Source: JAWLCA01 sp041687395
GTDB taxonomy: Bacteria; Pseudomonadota; Alphaproteobacteria; Rhodobacterales; Rhodobacteraceae
Length of the DNA stretch: 64,000 nt
Direction of reading: 5' to 3'
NCBI GenBank assembly: GCA_041687395.1
Contig: JAWLCA010000003.1
Span: 157,898 to 221,897, forward strand
The notes beneath the pieces were generated by a model. The model was not told where the DNA came from and searched no databases. It saw only the letters and a list, made by a program, of their open reading frames with translations. Positions 58,901 through 60,939 of this stretch are shown piece by piece. A program made the translations under genes and the position numbers. Positions within the stretch are counted from its first letter, which is position 1, and each line of letters opens with the position of its first letter.

Positions 58901-60014
58901 TGTCGTCTAAAACATAGACGTCGAGATCAAGCAACGCTTCGCCGATCTGTTTGGAGGGACCATCGCGGGCGGTGTTTGAATCGAGTGAACAATGAGTGAC
59001 GTGAACGCAGGTTTCCGTGATGCCATACATATTCACGATTGAGGGGCCGTCGGTGCCGTGCCGTTGATACCAGCCTTCCAGACGACGGCTGTCCAGGTCC
59101 TCACCGCCCAGAATAACTGTGTGGAGAGATCCGGGCAAAGACTGGTGTCTCTCGGCGATGTCCTGGTCAAGGGCAAAAAAGACAGTCGGCGTGAGGTTCA
59201 GGATAGTGACGGCCTGATCGTGAAGTAGTCTGATGAAGTCAGGAATTGAACGTGCCTCGTCCTGTGACACGATCACCAGACGACCACCGTAAAAAAGAGC
59301 TCCCCAAATCTCCCAGACCGAGAAATCAAAGCCGTAGGAATGGAACAGCGTCCAGCAGTCGTCAGGTCCGAAGTCATAATCGCGCTGCGCCGCGGCAAAC
59401 AGCCGTACGACCTGCCGGTGTTCGATGACCACGCCCTTGGGCTGACCTGTAGACCCGGAGGTGTAGATGACATACGCGGCGTTTCCTGGGGTGAGCCGTA
59501 CGGTTCTTTCCTTGTCAGTGGGGGCAATGGCCGGTCGCGCAGCCAGATCGCGTTGCACTATCGGATCGTCTAGGAGGATAGTACCAGATGGGAGCCCTCC
59601 CGAATCGGCGGTCAGCGAGATCGCAGTACGTGGCGTGGCGTCTGCAAGGATGAACTCCACCCGCTCCTTCGGGAGCGAGGGGTCGAGCGGCACATAACAA
59701 GCGCCTGCCTTAAGCACACCCAGCATCGCCGCGATCAAGTCAAAGCCGCGTGGCAGCTTCAAGGCCACGACGTCTTCGGGACCGATACCGCGGGCAATCA
59801 AGGTCCAGGCGATACGGTTCGCGGCCGCATCAAGTTCGTTATAGGAGAGCTCTTTGTCGTTCTGGCAAAGTGCGACACTGTCTGAGCGGAGCCGCGCCTG
59901 CTGTTCGAACAGATCCGGGATGGTGTGTTCTAAGGTGACAATGTATCGATGCCGATCCGAATGCCCGGGACCATTACTTCGGTTGTCTTCACTGCTCAAA
60001 TCATGATCGGACAT
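34938..60014 (-). CDS. Giant seven-module non-ribosomal peptide synthetase (8,358 residues)
   Basis: One open frame with no stop. Domains by residue: A1 25-545, T1 (Ser588), C1 642-1090 (HHHAADG), A2 1115-1630, T2 (Ser1675), Cy1 1733-2170 (DALILDGES), A3 2190-2940 with oxidase insert 2640-2880, T3 (Ser2982), C2 3036-3484, A4 3509-4024, T4 (Ser4069), Cy2 4127-4564, A5 4584-5077, T5 (Ser5119), C3 5185-5620, A6 5640-6505 with methyltransferase insert 6076-6440, T6 (Ser6548), E 6600-7040 (HHIAVDAVSW), C4 7065-7490, A7 7505-8015, T7 (Ser8058), TE 8100-8358 (GWSFG, Ser8189). The protein begins directly with an A domain, so no acyl cap is expected. By-eye ten-residue codes give Thr, Asn, Cys, Asn, Cys, Tyr and one unassigned. 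It lies 103 bp after a FhuC-like ATPase gene. No MbtH-like protein or phosphopantetheinyl transferase gene is in the window. Confidence 0.95.
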   Translation of the reverse strand: MSDHDLSSEDNRSNGPGHSDRHRYIVTLEHTIPDLFEQQARLRSDSVALCQNDKELSYNELDAAANRIAWTLIARGIGPEDVVALKLPRGFDLIAAMLGVLKAGACYVPLDPSLPKERVEFILADATPRTAISLTADSGGLPSGTILLDDPIVQRDLAARPAIAPTDKERTVRLTPGNAAYVIYTSGSTGQPKGVVIEHRQVVRLFAAAQRDYDFGPDDCWTLFHSYGFDFSVWEIWGALFYGGRLVIVSQDEARSIPDFIRLLHDQAVTILNLTPTVFFALDQDIAERHQSLPGSLHTVILGGEDLDSRRLEGWYQRHGTDGPSIVNMYGITETCVHVTHCSLDSNTARDGPSKQIGEALLDLDVYVLDDMLQPCDESQIGALYVAGPGLARGYLGRAPLTASRFIANPFGKPGERIYRTGDLCAWTDGGLVYHGREDDQVKLRGHRVELGEISMRLRAHPDIRDATALIRPEPHGGRSICAFVTATTSATDLSDEALESYCGLFLPSYMIPSRVFVLESFPLTPNGKLDREALLRIAEDLGGRSGSLSDPGSVLGGSDALLGLVAEVLGLRAVGLEDHFFRLGGHSLLATRLVSLIRSRLGRDLPIRAVFEHPVLADLAEVLRAAPRAGRPLVAQARPARLPATPAQARLWFEDGAGTGAGSAYVIGVSADLSGALDIPALSAALGDLVDRHEALRTLIEAEEGVPYQRILAPGAAGTLLEEETVAEADLAGRMAGFFGTGFDLGRDLPIRARLFGLDPARHVLALAVHHHAADGWSMRPLLADLSLAYEARREGDTAAQVQARMAARSPLDVQPADHMLWRDAALGRAGEADSVLGRQLAHWREVLAGLPEELPLPRDRARQGRDGPAPAGQVAIDVPAPLVSELAGLAARLGGSLYMVLLAGLAGLCRRLGAGDDIPVGVPLAGRTEAALDPLVGLFVNTAVLRVDASGTPGLAELVRRARPVCLAAQTHQDLPFEQLVEALAPPRRAGRHPLFQTMLALHNQPPPDLTLNGLTVALSEPAPQAAKFDLDFAFTPGPGGILRARLVHDAQMFDATTAEQILQRYLRLLEAGAAAPDRAIEALDLTLPGETEKARALARAGPGEWPDPSAVGTPADAAATLTEMIDAAGAAHAGAVALDPGPDAGIPLSHGALHGRANRLARRLLAEGIGTEDIIALGLADTALLPEAALAVLKAGAAFLPLPMGAPEARIAALLDAARPVRVLADAGGAARLPGALRPLLIDGPASAAARTALDDAPLTRADRPAIHPDQAAYVLFTSGSTGAPKGVTISQGAIAGYVRTLAGLLGPDTARMPLFTAPSFDLTLTSLLVPLATGGAVEPHDPDHPEDALAAIFGAASQVTAVKMTPAHLALLDALPHAVPPPALRHVILGGEALSAAQLDRLAARLPGIRVLNEYGPTEATIGAVAGWVTAADGTRTPIGRPYPGVTAHVLDEALRPCPPGLPGALYLGGVGVARGYFGRPELTAERFIADPTGPAGARLYRTGDRGLWGADGRLRFLGREDDQVKIRGHRVEPGEIEAALSALDGVAEAVVIAVDGPDGTPRLAAWYRPEEPDGDGSVVPDPDTLRAALARHLPEALLPEALAPLDRLPLTAHGKRDRAALPTPVFGRTAPVFAPPETPQERQIAVILQELTGQKALGRDDNFFHLGGHSLMAARLVARLRQETGRALPIRAVFEAPRLRDLARRLAGIAPDDSTEPLTADPDAGGEPFPLSPVQEAYWLGRQDLVALGRVACHAYTELTFDTLDPARMQAAWRTLIARHPMLRARVSADGTQEILPVEDTAATFVLPVAEGPAEPQRVAMSHQILPLGRWPMFDVRLTRVTRDDWRMHLSIDALILDGESTALMLDDLFALYRDPASRDAAAPAADAPSFRDYLLNQARDPARAADRAADQAWWEARLDHLPPPPALPLACDPESLDDPRFERLTDRIDPADWAALAARAARAGLTPSAVLLTAYAQTLATWTREADFSLNLTVGDRRHDLGAGVDTMLGVFTSLVPLGMKAARSATFETRARRLQHDLAQALDHRAFSGVEVQRLLAQRAGETAAGLLPVVFTSLLGEAGFDPAAHGARVVHAITQTPQTWLDNKVYEIATVDGPALTLDWDAPPALFPEGLLAAMFDVYTRLIRRLARDEAAWHTPPAPLLPEAETRLIASANDTKAPRADGLLHDPVLDAAAAHPERIALVHGTASIRYRELAARIRATAHALHRTLCADDRLVAVVMEKGPEQIVAALAILATGRAFLPISAGQPDARIAAILKAAGVRIALTQPAIERGRGWQSAVLLIDVPHGTPDIAPDTLPTSPQTDPDDLAYVIYTSGSTGAPKGVAISHRAARTTLDDVTRRFRIDRTACGLWASSFEFDLSIFDIFGLLGQGGSLVIPPPDAARTPECFARLVQDHRVTVWNSVPAIAELMLQAAPATADLTSLRHILLSGDWIPLGLPGALAKAAPDAACISLGGATEAAIWSIAHPIDRIDPDWTSIPYGRPLANQRIHVLNDDLDPCPVHTTGRLYIAGDGLAMGYWNDPDLSAKSFFHHPGTQERLYDTGDLGTRLPNGEIKFLGREDHQVKLRGFRIELGEIEKTLAKHPKIKNAAAIITKNPSKIIAFVTTDTSSSGVLQDSEARAAFILEQNAPSPKAGDARIALPVPEAAEELMKATLARQSYRRFAPDPIDLDRLSTWLSHVSAREMDDSALRKRRYPSVSSLYPVRLFVLVRESAVRGLPTGVYFYDPTDHSLNPVSDRSVEYLFEGKTFGDDNRSIAAGSKLALTLVLHRPAIVPMYGNWSREAALIEAGAMLQLLSEAGTAIQLGVCAVGGSDIAALTASLNLEEAHDEVLFTLLAGGIHPDQTETWQPPVAATSATDLSDEALESYCGLFLPSYMIPSRVFVLESFPLTPNGKLDREALLRIAEDLGGRSGSLSDPGSVLGGSDALLGLVAEVLGLRAVGLEDHFFRLGGHSLLATRLVSLIRSRLGRDLPIRAVFEHPVLADLAEVLRAAPRAGRPLVAQARPARLPATPAQARLWFEDGAGTGAGSAYVIGVSADLSGALDIPALSAALGDLVDRHEALRTLIEAEEGVPYQRILAPGAAGTLLEEETVAEADLAGRMAGFFGTGFDLGRDLPIRARLFGLDPARHVLALAVHHHAADGWSMRPLLADLSLAYEARREGDTAAQVQARMAARSPLDVQPADHMLWRDAALGRAGEADSVLGRQLAHWREVLAGLPEELPLPRDRARQGRDGPAPAGQVAIDVPAPLVSELAGLAARLGGSLYMVLLAGLAGLCRRLGAGDDIPVGVPLAGRTEAALDPLVGLFVNTAVLRVDASGTPGLAELVRRARPVCLAAQTHQDLPFEQLVEALAPPRRAGRHPLFQTMLALHNQPPPDLTLNGLTVALSEPAPQAAKFDLDFAFTPGPGGILRARLVHDAQMFDATTAEQILQRYLRLLEAGAAAPDRAIEALDLTLPGETEKARALARAGPGEWPDPSAVGTPADAAATLTEMIDAAGAAHAGAVALDPGPDAGIPLSHGALHGRANRLARRLLAEGIGTEDIIALGLADTALLPEAALAVLKAGAAFLPLPMGAPEARIAALLDAARPVRVLADAGGAARLPGALRPLLIDGPASAAARTALDDAPLTRADRPAIHPDQAAYVLFTSGSTGAPKGVTISQGAIAGYVRTLAGLLGPDTARMPLFTAPSFDLTLTSLLVPLATGGAVEPHDPDHPEDALAAIFGAASQVTAVKMTPAHLALLDALPHAVPPPALRHVILGGEALSAAQLDRLAARLPGIRVLNEYGPTEATIGAVAGWVTAADGTRTPIGRPYPGVTAHVLDEALRPCPPGLPGALYLGGVGVARGYFGRPELTAERFIADPTGPAGARLYRTGDRGLWGADGRLRFLGREDDQVKIRGHRVEPGEIEAALSALDGVAEAVVIAVDGPDGTPRLAAWYRPEEPDGDGSVVPDPDTLRAALARHLPEALLPEALAPLDRLPLTAHGKRDRAALPTPVFGRTAPVFAPPETPQERQIAVILQELTGQKALGRDDNFFHLGGHSLMAARLVARLRQETGRALPIRAVFEAPRLRDLARRLAGIAPDDSTEPLTADPDAGGEPFPLSPVQEAYWLGRQDLVALGRVACHAYTELTFDTLDPARMQAAWRTLIARHPMLRARVSADGTQEILPVEDTAATFVLPVAEGPAEPQRVAMSHQILPLGRWPMFDVRLTRVTRDDWRMHLSIDALILDGESTALMLDDLFALYRDPASRDAAAPAADAPSFRDYLLNQARDPARAADRAADQAWWEARLDHLPPPPALPLACDPESLDDPRFERLTDRIDPADWAALAARAARAGLTPSAVLLTAYAQTLATWTREADFSLNLTVGDRRHDLGAGVDTMLGVFTSLVPLGMKAARSATFETRARRLQHDLAQALDHRAFSGVEVQRLLAQRAGETAAGLLPVVFTSLLGEAGFDPAAHGARVVHAITQTPQTWLDNKVYEIATVDGPALTLDWDAPPALFPEGLLAAMFDVYTRLIRRLARDEAAWHTPPAPLLPEAETRLIASANDTKAPRADGLLHDPVLDAAAAHPERIALVHGTASIRYRELAARIRATAHALHRTLCADDRLVAVVMEKGPEQIVAALAILATGRAFLPISAGQPDARIAAILKAAGVRIALTQPAIERGRGWQSAVLLIDVPHGTPDIAPDTLPTSPQTDPDDLAYVIYTSGSTGAPKGVAISHRAARTTLDDVTRRFRIDRTACGLWASSFEFDLSIFDIFGLLGQGGSLVIPPPDAARTPECFARLVQDHRVTVWNSVPAIAELMLQAAPATADLTSLRHILLSGDWIPLGLPGALAKAAPDAACISLGGATEAAIWSIAHPIDRIDPDWTSIPYGRPLANQRIHVLNDDLDPCPVHTTGRLYIAGDGLAMGYWNDPDLSAKSFFHHPGTQERLYDTGDLGTRLPNGEIKFLGREDHQVKLRGFRIELGEIEKTLAKHPKIKNAAAIITKNPSKIIAFVTGGASETDLRTWSDAHLPDYMHPADYVVLHALPLTPNGKLDRAALSGLVPARNRAPISPGTRAEALVCSVAAELIGLSEVGPDENFLHLGGDSILAIRLVNRLREAGATLRVRDVFLTPVLRDIAGRTRFEEGSRTASATLSPTEEPARQAIATRFPDAEAIWPLTPLQAGLWYHAQCTPESIDPYLVQIRVDLGASLDPLRLRHALDAVVARHPGLRVSFETAHDADAPVQVVHRDRRIDWREVDLRGKAGTVEDAAIADIEQRDRSERISPSGPSLIRATLIRTGTSGHVLLITQHHLLADGWSSGIFMRDLFDLYRNEADTTVLPPAASPEAYLAWIARQNKVHLIETWARYLEHMEEPTLVAPKIRADLLYSQDQIERSVVADLDRDLAHAAQTLGVTRASIFQTAWGLLLAGVTGRRDICFGTVNSGRHAPVDGIEGMLGLLLTTTPVRMTVQEGETTGGVIRHLQRSQAELLDAAHVPLADIHQRLGMPALFDTLFTYENYPLQTNPDPATGGELPVTGISGRNGNHYPLSLAVIPGDETTLRLHFAPTLIGTHRAKRLMSQYLAVLAWLIRNPDAAVLDYPTLFEGEAERILAQSRGAGTVEEVAYLVDIFAAAAGARPRALAVASGRDRLTYADLDARSNQLARLLMARGIGPEKLVALALPRSCRFIVAMIGVMKTGAAFLPVDPAESSERSMWILDAAAPDIILGMGGLDLDAVDIRDALDAHSSSPLEDRERLAARHPDQTAYLIYTSGSTGQPKPVAVPHRGLPNLARVQSERLGIGPESRVAQLASAGFDAAISEVAMALTRGAALVIVPDTARAGKPLADFLSAQAITHVTITPTALSVTPPVSHGLEALVVAGEPVARSHIAPWGDVPLILNAYGPSEATVCATMGKVTASDGPPPIGTPIDNVSAYVLDDRLRLCPAGQRGALYLAGPGLARGYRGRPGLSAQRFVADPFGPPGARMYRTGDLAVWNSEGQLCFEGREDEQVKIRGHRIEPAEIETALLADDAIAQAAVSTLPDRNGNSRLIAWIVPERGSEAVIGMRASLRAERLGDWAKLEETFENPDALPEDPAFDIRGWTSSFTGQRLPDADMRDYVSATVARITDLKPRRVLEIGSGAGLIMFPLLGLVESYVGTDASGRNIERLNALQADPELRHRFPGLGRARFRHAAAHDFQKIEGERFDTIILPSVVQYFPDADYLQTVVDGLMKHLLSPGGSVFFGDVRSLPLSSALNTELLHCGKAGVAPPDLTEDRELALDPGFFHALRSRHGRIRAVQAMPKAMITRNELSRFRFDAVITTGGAILCDDALEWHGAEDHGLSNLADVASALAKQPADLAISDLGNAWVSDGGVDVSALFELARSRGYRLDLSLVPGAEDARFDAVFRRSHARLPSIDWTRHRKAATRYGSVSNDPLAAALLREIRDHADALCQKNLPEAMRPARIVVVDELPRLPSGKLDRRKLPDPWTAADGRSVGRPASLREQVFCETAATILGLSRVGPEDNFLTIGGDSISAIRLANLLRQRGFEITARDVVLSPVIRSLAATANELAEVVPAADDPDAGPVPDTPMLRWLIGRGGPIDQFRQAILLQAPPDLNLAAFERAVAHVIENHGMLRARLAADGTVDVAPFDTGTARRAVKVMPSGMDAETVFGAETLSPSDGDILRAIVLPGAEGGVARILLVAHHIAVDAVSWPILSEDLARAYLAALRGAPMPPRRSHATFRRWARTVASDLSRWQTQSAFWKSQMRSDFDLVLAAPLDPRRDTVAAADHLDIVLPTEVTTALLHRIAGSARAKPNELFLTALLIAANACHDGDAAPLRVAIEGHGRDMQPGDPDISATLGWFTALYPLRLDPGDLTRLGTEDADTVVTALKRVKACLAAVPDGGLGYGALRWLDPDGAEVFRQDPAPEIGWNYLGLVPVPANGAWQPAPERPGLFGEADADWPLPHAMNINAMIVTGPDGPRFEASLRFAPAAVDRARAERLVHFFSRTLTTLSRAGGHKALRGLCSHEVPGLALSQSTIEDLERRVPDLTEIWPLSGLQEGLAFHARELVGPDPYHVQVICDLDGPADPDRLEKALQTLLDRHEALRVSLQDTRELISVLAVQAGVRLSLEISDLSALDPSDAENRSAEIAQADRATAFQLDTAPLMRAHLLILGPRRARLVWSFHHILADGWSGAILLDELTHVYDSAEEANLPTPPSLKPLIVHRAGLDTSAARAAWERYLDGFDPPEVLAATGEARESRRRLPPRLVEHLEREAKARGVTLAAVLQGAWAMILQRTFDLGEFCMGVVQSGRHEPVDGIDRMVGFMITTTPLRVPAAQKAGFFDMARRLQEDLARLQPHSTLPLDQIGKSVGGPLFETLFAYESFDTPMKKTAVTAKALTVAHTESVSHYPLALAVVPGETFELHLQFRGGHVDGDRVLEQLECLLETVVKGPGVATGALELLPAKERRQILSDFAGAPADFEDNTLVELFERQVAQTPDRIAVTQGTIHLSYAELDRAANRMAWALITSGAGPERVVALCLHRGMERIVAMIAVLKSGAGYLPIEPDAPADRVASMVADAAPVAAICAPGVELGLAPVTFRPGTAETDAMLASMDERAPRDADRIGPLAPENPAYLIFTSGSTGKPKGVITSHRNVVRLFTSKGMDFDFGPDEVWTMVHDYSFDFAVWELWGPLLSGGRLVVVSRAEVLDPDAFCGIIARERVSVLSMTPSVFARLVSERRHPQQPLPPSLRTALVGGEAWAPDWIAGNLGGFDLRNVYGPTEATIFASLGQPLDSVDTDPAIGWPLPNTQAYVLDRRLRPCPIGVTGDLYLAGVGLARGYLKRPGLTATRFVAHPFGPPGTRLYRTGDRAAWDADGQLRYRGRTDAQVKLRGYRIELGEVEAALAGLPDVTGAVADIRPTADGAHAQLVAWLEFPGDRPDAMPDTRSIRKWLALRLPAYMIPSVFVPVSRLPLTNSGKVDRAAIPAPAPIASGTAEPGAPLSPLQRMLCDLVGRLLNIPAPGLAENFFDLGGNSLTAARLCTAVRDRMGQDLPVEAVFRSPRLDDLCKAIGLAQDATSAFSPILALRGEGDAPPIFCLYPGLGIGWQYANLLSTIPPERPVIALQPPALSGACPVAESFDEIVKTSLNALLSQQSEGPYSILGWSFGGVVAHAVATELQARGAVVENLILFDSYPMPREAEPDYGDIDALWRDVALGAGLHLAPGTRNLSAERIREQARRADHLLGAFTPDQLNALRDQLRTNTRLLPTARLVPFMGDMTLITAELQTGDLDRSAANPALWRPFVSGRVIRIPLQAEHHKMLSPDALRQIEGLM
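34941..38822 (-). other. NRPS module 7: C4-A7-T7-TE, termination
   Basis: C4 opens PLSGLQEGLAFH and follows E, as expected for a D-accepting C domain. A7 pocket residues read D, F, W, S, L, G, V, I, F, K, which I cannot match to a known code. T7 has LGGNS (Ser8058). The TE has GWSFGG with Ser8189, an aspartate in LILFDSYP and a late AEHHKML, so it can hydrolyse or cyclise. Confidence 0.85.
38895..44462 (-). other. NRPS module 6: C3-A6(Tyr, with methyltransferase)-T6-E
   Basis: A6 pocket residues read D, A, S, T, V, A, A, V, C, K, an established tyrosine code. An insert after A8 holds VLEIGSGAG (SAM loop), VVQYFPDADYL and GDVRSLP, the pattern of NRPS N-methyltransferases. T6 has IGGDS, common before E domains, and E has HHIAVDAVSW. 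N-methyl-D-Tyr is predicted. The A6 phosphate loop reads QPKPV instead of the usual PKGV. C3 opens PLTPLQAGLWYH, resembling D-accepting or dual C domains. Confidence 0.8.
44565..47636 (-). other. NRPS module 5: Cy2-A5(Cys)-T5
   Basis: Cy2 and the A5 core copy Cy1 and the A3 core, but A5 has no oxidase insert and its C-terminal subdomain (after residue 5027) and T5 (LGGDS, Ser5119) are unique. The predicted product is an unoxidised thiazoline. Confidence 0.85.
44934..51370 (-). repeat. Left copy of a 6,437-bp in-frame direct repeat inside the NRPS gene
   Basis: This copy encodes residues about 2882-5027: A3 C-terminal subdomain, T3, C2, A4, T4, Cy2 and the A5 core. It is offset by exactly 7,182 bp (2,394 codons) from the right copy. 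Every stretch compared is identical, and alternative-frame open readings (for example a 945-codon opposite-strand frame at 45768) recur unchanged, so near or complete DNA identity is likely. Sequence diverges at once outside both ends. Confidence 0.95.
47697..50909 (-). other. NRPS module 4: C2-A4(Asn)-T4
   Basis: Sequence copy of module 2, 7,182 bp away; no difference seen. Predicted to add a second asparagine. Confidence 0.85.
50958..54818 (-). other. NRPS module 3: Cy1-A3(Cys, with oxidase)-T3
   Basis: Cy1 has the heterocyclisation motif DALILDGES (1858-1866, DxxxxDxxS). A3 pocket residues read D, L, F, N, L, S, L, I, W, K, one change from the cysteine code DLYNLSLIWK. A flavin oxidase domain is inserted after the A8 region, so a cysteine should be cyclised to thiazoline and oxidised to thiazole. 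The module spans the junction of the two repeat copies. Confidence 0.85.
51371..52115 (-). other. 745-bp segment between the repeats: SagB/McbC-type flavin oxidase domain
   Basis: The segment encodes about residues 2634-2881. It resembles the FMN-dependent nitroreductase-fold oxidase domains of thiazole-forming NRPSs: LARQSYRRFAPDPI, RRYPSVSSLYPVRLFV, GVYFYDPTDHSLNPV and EAALIEAGAMLQLLSEAG. It is spliced into A3 at the hinge between core and C-terminal subdomain. It is the only unique DNA between the two repeat copies and its base composition is less GC-rich than the flanking C and A domains. Confidence 0.85.
52116..58552 (-). repeat. Right copy of the 6,437-bp in-frame direct repeat inside the NRPS gene
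   Basis: This copy encodes residues about 488-2633: A1 C-terminal subdomain, T1, C1, A2, T2, Cy1 and the A3 core. Both ends lie at the A-domain hinge, at or within a few bases of the word GTCACGAACGC, which occurs at 44935-44945, 52117-52127 and 58558-58568 and encodes Ala-Phe-Val-Thr on the coding strand. Confidence 0.95.
54879..58091 (-). other. NRPS module 2: C1-A2(Asn)-T2
   Basis: C1 has HHHAADG (771-777) and an LCL-like opening (ATPAQARLWF). A2 pocket residues read D, L, T, K, I, G, E, I, G, K, very close to the known asparagine code DLTKLGEVGK. T2 has LGGHS (Ser1675). The whole module lies in the right-hand repeat copy. Confidence 0.85.
58140..59942 (-). other. NRPS module 1: A1(Thr)-T1, starter
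   Basis: A1 carries TSGSTGQPKGV and the pocket residues D, F, W, N, I, G, M, V, H, K read from GFDFSVWE, ILNLTPT, VILGGED and NMYGITETCVH. DFWNIGMVHK is the established threonine code. T1 has LGGHS (Ser588). The A1 C-terminal subdomain and T1 lie inside the long repeat; the A1 core does not. Confidence 0.85.
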
Positions 60015-60117
60015 CCGGGCATTTCCAATCTGGCAATAGTCAATACGGGTCGGGCCGGGGTTTCAAAAAAAAGGCCTGAGACTGTTGGATCATTTTCTAC
60101 AAGTTTGGAGGAATGTC

Positions 60118-60939
60118 TCAACCCAACATACCTTCGGTCGGCACGAACTCATTTAGCGCTGCAAAGCAGTTGGGCATTTTTGTCCCAGGATGTGGTGCAA
60201 CGAGCATGGGAATGCCGAAGATGTCGGAGAGTTGCTCGGGGGTCATGATCTCTGCGGGTGTTCCTTCGGCAACGACGCGGCCGGCGCTCAAAGCGACAAT
60301 CCGGTCGCAGTACTGGGCGGCGAGGTTGATGTCATGGAGAATCACGATCGCACCAATGTTTGTGTTGCGGCTCAATTGTCTCAGCAGACTCAAGATTGCG
60401 TGCTGATGACCGAGATCGAGAGCGGATGTCGGTTCGTCAAGCAGAAGCATTTCTGCTTGCTGTGCGATCAACATAGCCAGCCAGCATCTTTGCCGTTCTC
60501 CGCCCGAGAGATTGTCGAGGATTCGGTCGGCAAAGGGGTCCGTTTCAGTTATCCGGAGGGCGCCGTCGACGGCTTCGGCATCCCTATCAGTAAAGCGGCC
60601 GAGTGCACCGTGCCATGGATAGCGCCCGATCGATACAAGTTCGCGCACCGTCATACCGGGTGCCGCAGGCACGTTTTGCGGCATGTACGCTATCTTCCGT
60701 GAAACGGAGCGAGTCGATAGCGACGCCAACGCCTCGTCACCGTAGCTCACTTGGCCGCGGGTTGCAGGAACCTGCCGGGCGAGTATGCGCATCAGCGTCG
60801 ACTTCCCGGAACCATTTTGTCCGACTAGTCCGGTCACGACTGAGCCAGGAAAGGTGCAGCATACATCGGCGAGTATCGTACGTCCTTCGACATCGAATTC
60901 AACATTCTTGGCCAGTACGGATGGAGCACTTTCGGTCAT
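60118..60939 (-). CDS. FhuC/FecE-like ferric-siderophore ABC transporter ATPase
   Basis: A 273-residue ATPase with Walker A GQNGSGKST, signature LSGGERQR, Walker B MLLLDEPTSALD and switch histidine in VILHDINLA, in the arrangement of iron-chelate and cobalamin importers. Its ATG overlaps the permease stop (ATGA at 60936-60939). The spacer to the NRPS start is 103 bp and holds a run of eight A (60065-60072), T on the coding strand. It energises uptake by the FhuB-like permease. Confidence 0.92.
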   Translation of the reverse strand: MTESAPSVLAKNVEFDVEGRTILADVCCTFPGSVVTGLVGQNGSGKSTLMRILARQVPATRGQVSYGDEALASLSTRSVSRKIAYMPQNVPAAPGMTVRELVSIGRYPWHGALGRFTDRDAEAVDGALRITETDPFADRILDNLSGGERQRCWLAMLIAQQAEMLLLDEPTSALDLGHQHAILSLLRQLSRNTNIGAIVILHDINLAAQYCDRIVALSAGRVVAEGTPAEIMTPEQLSDIFGIPMLVAPHPGTKMPNCFAALNEFVPTEGMLG

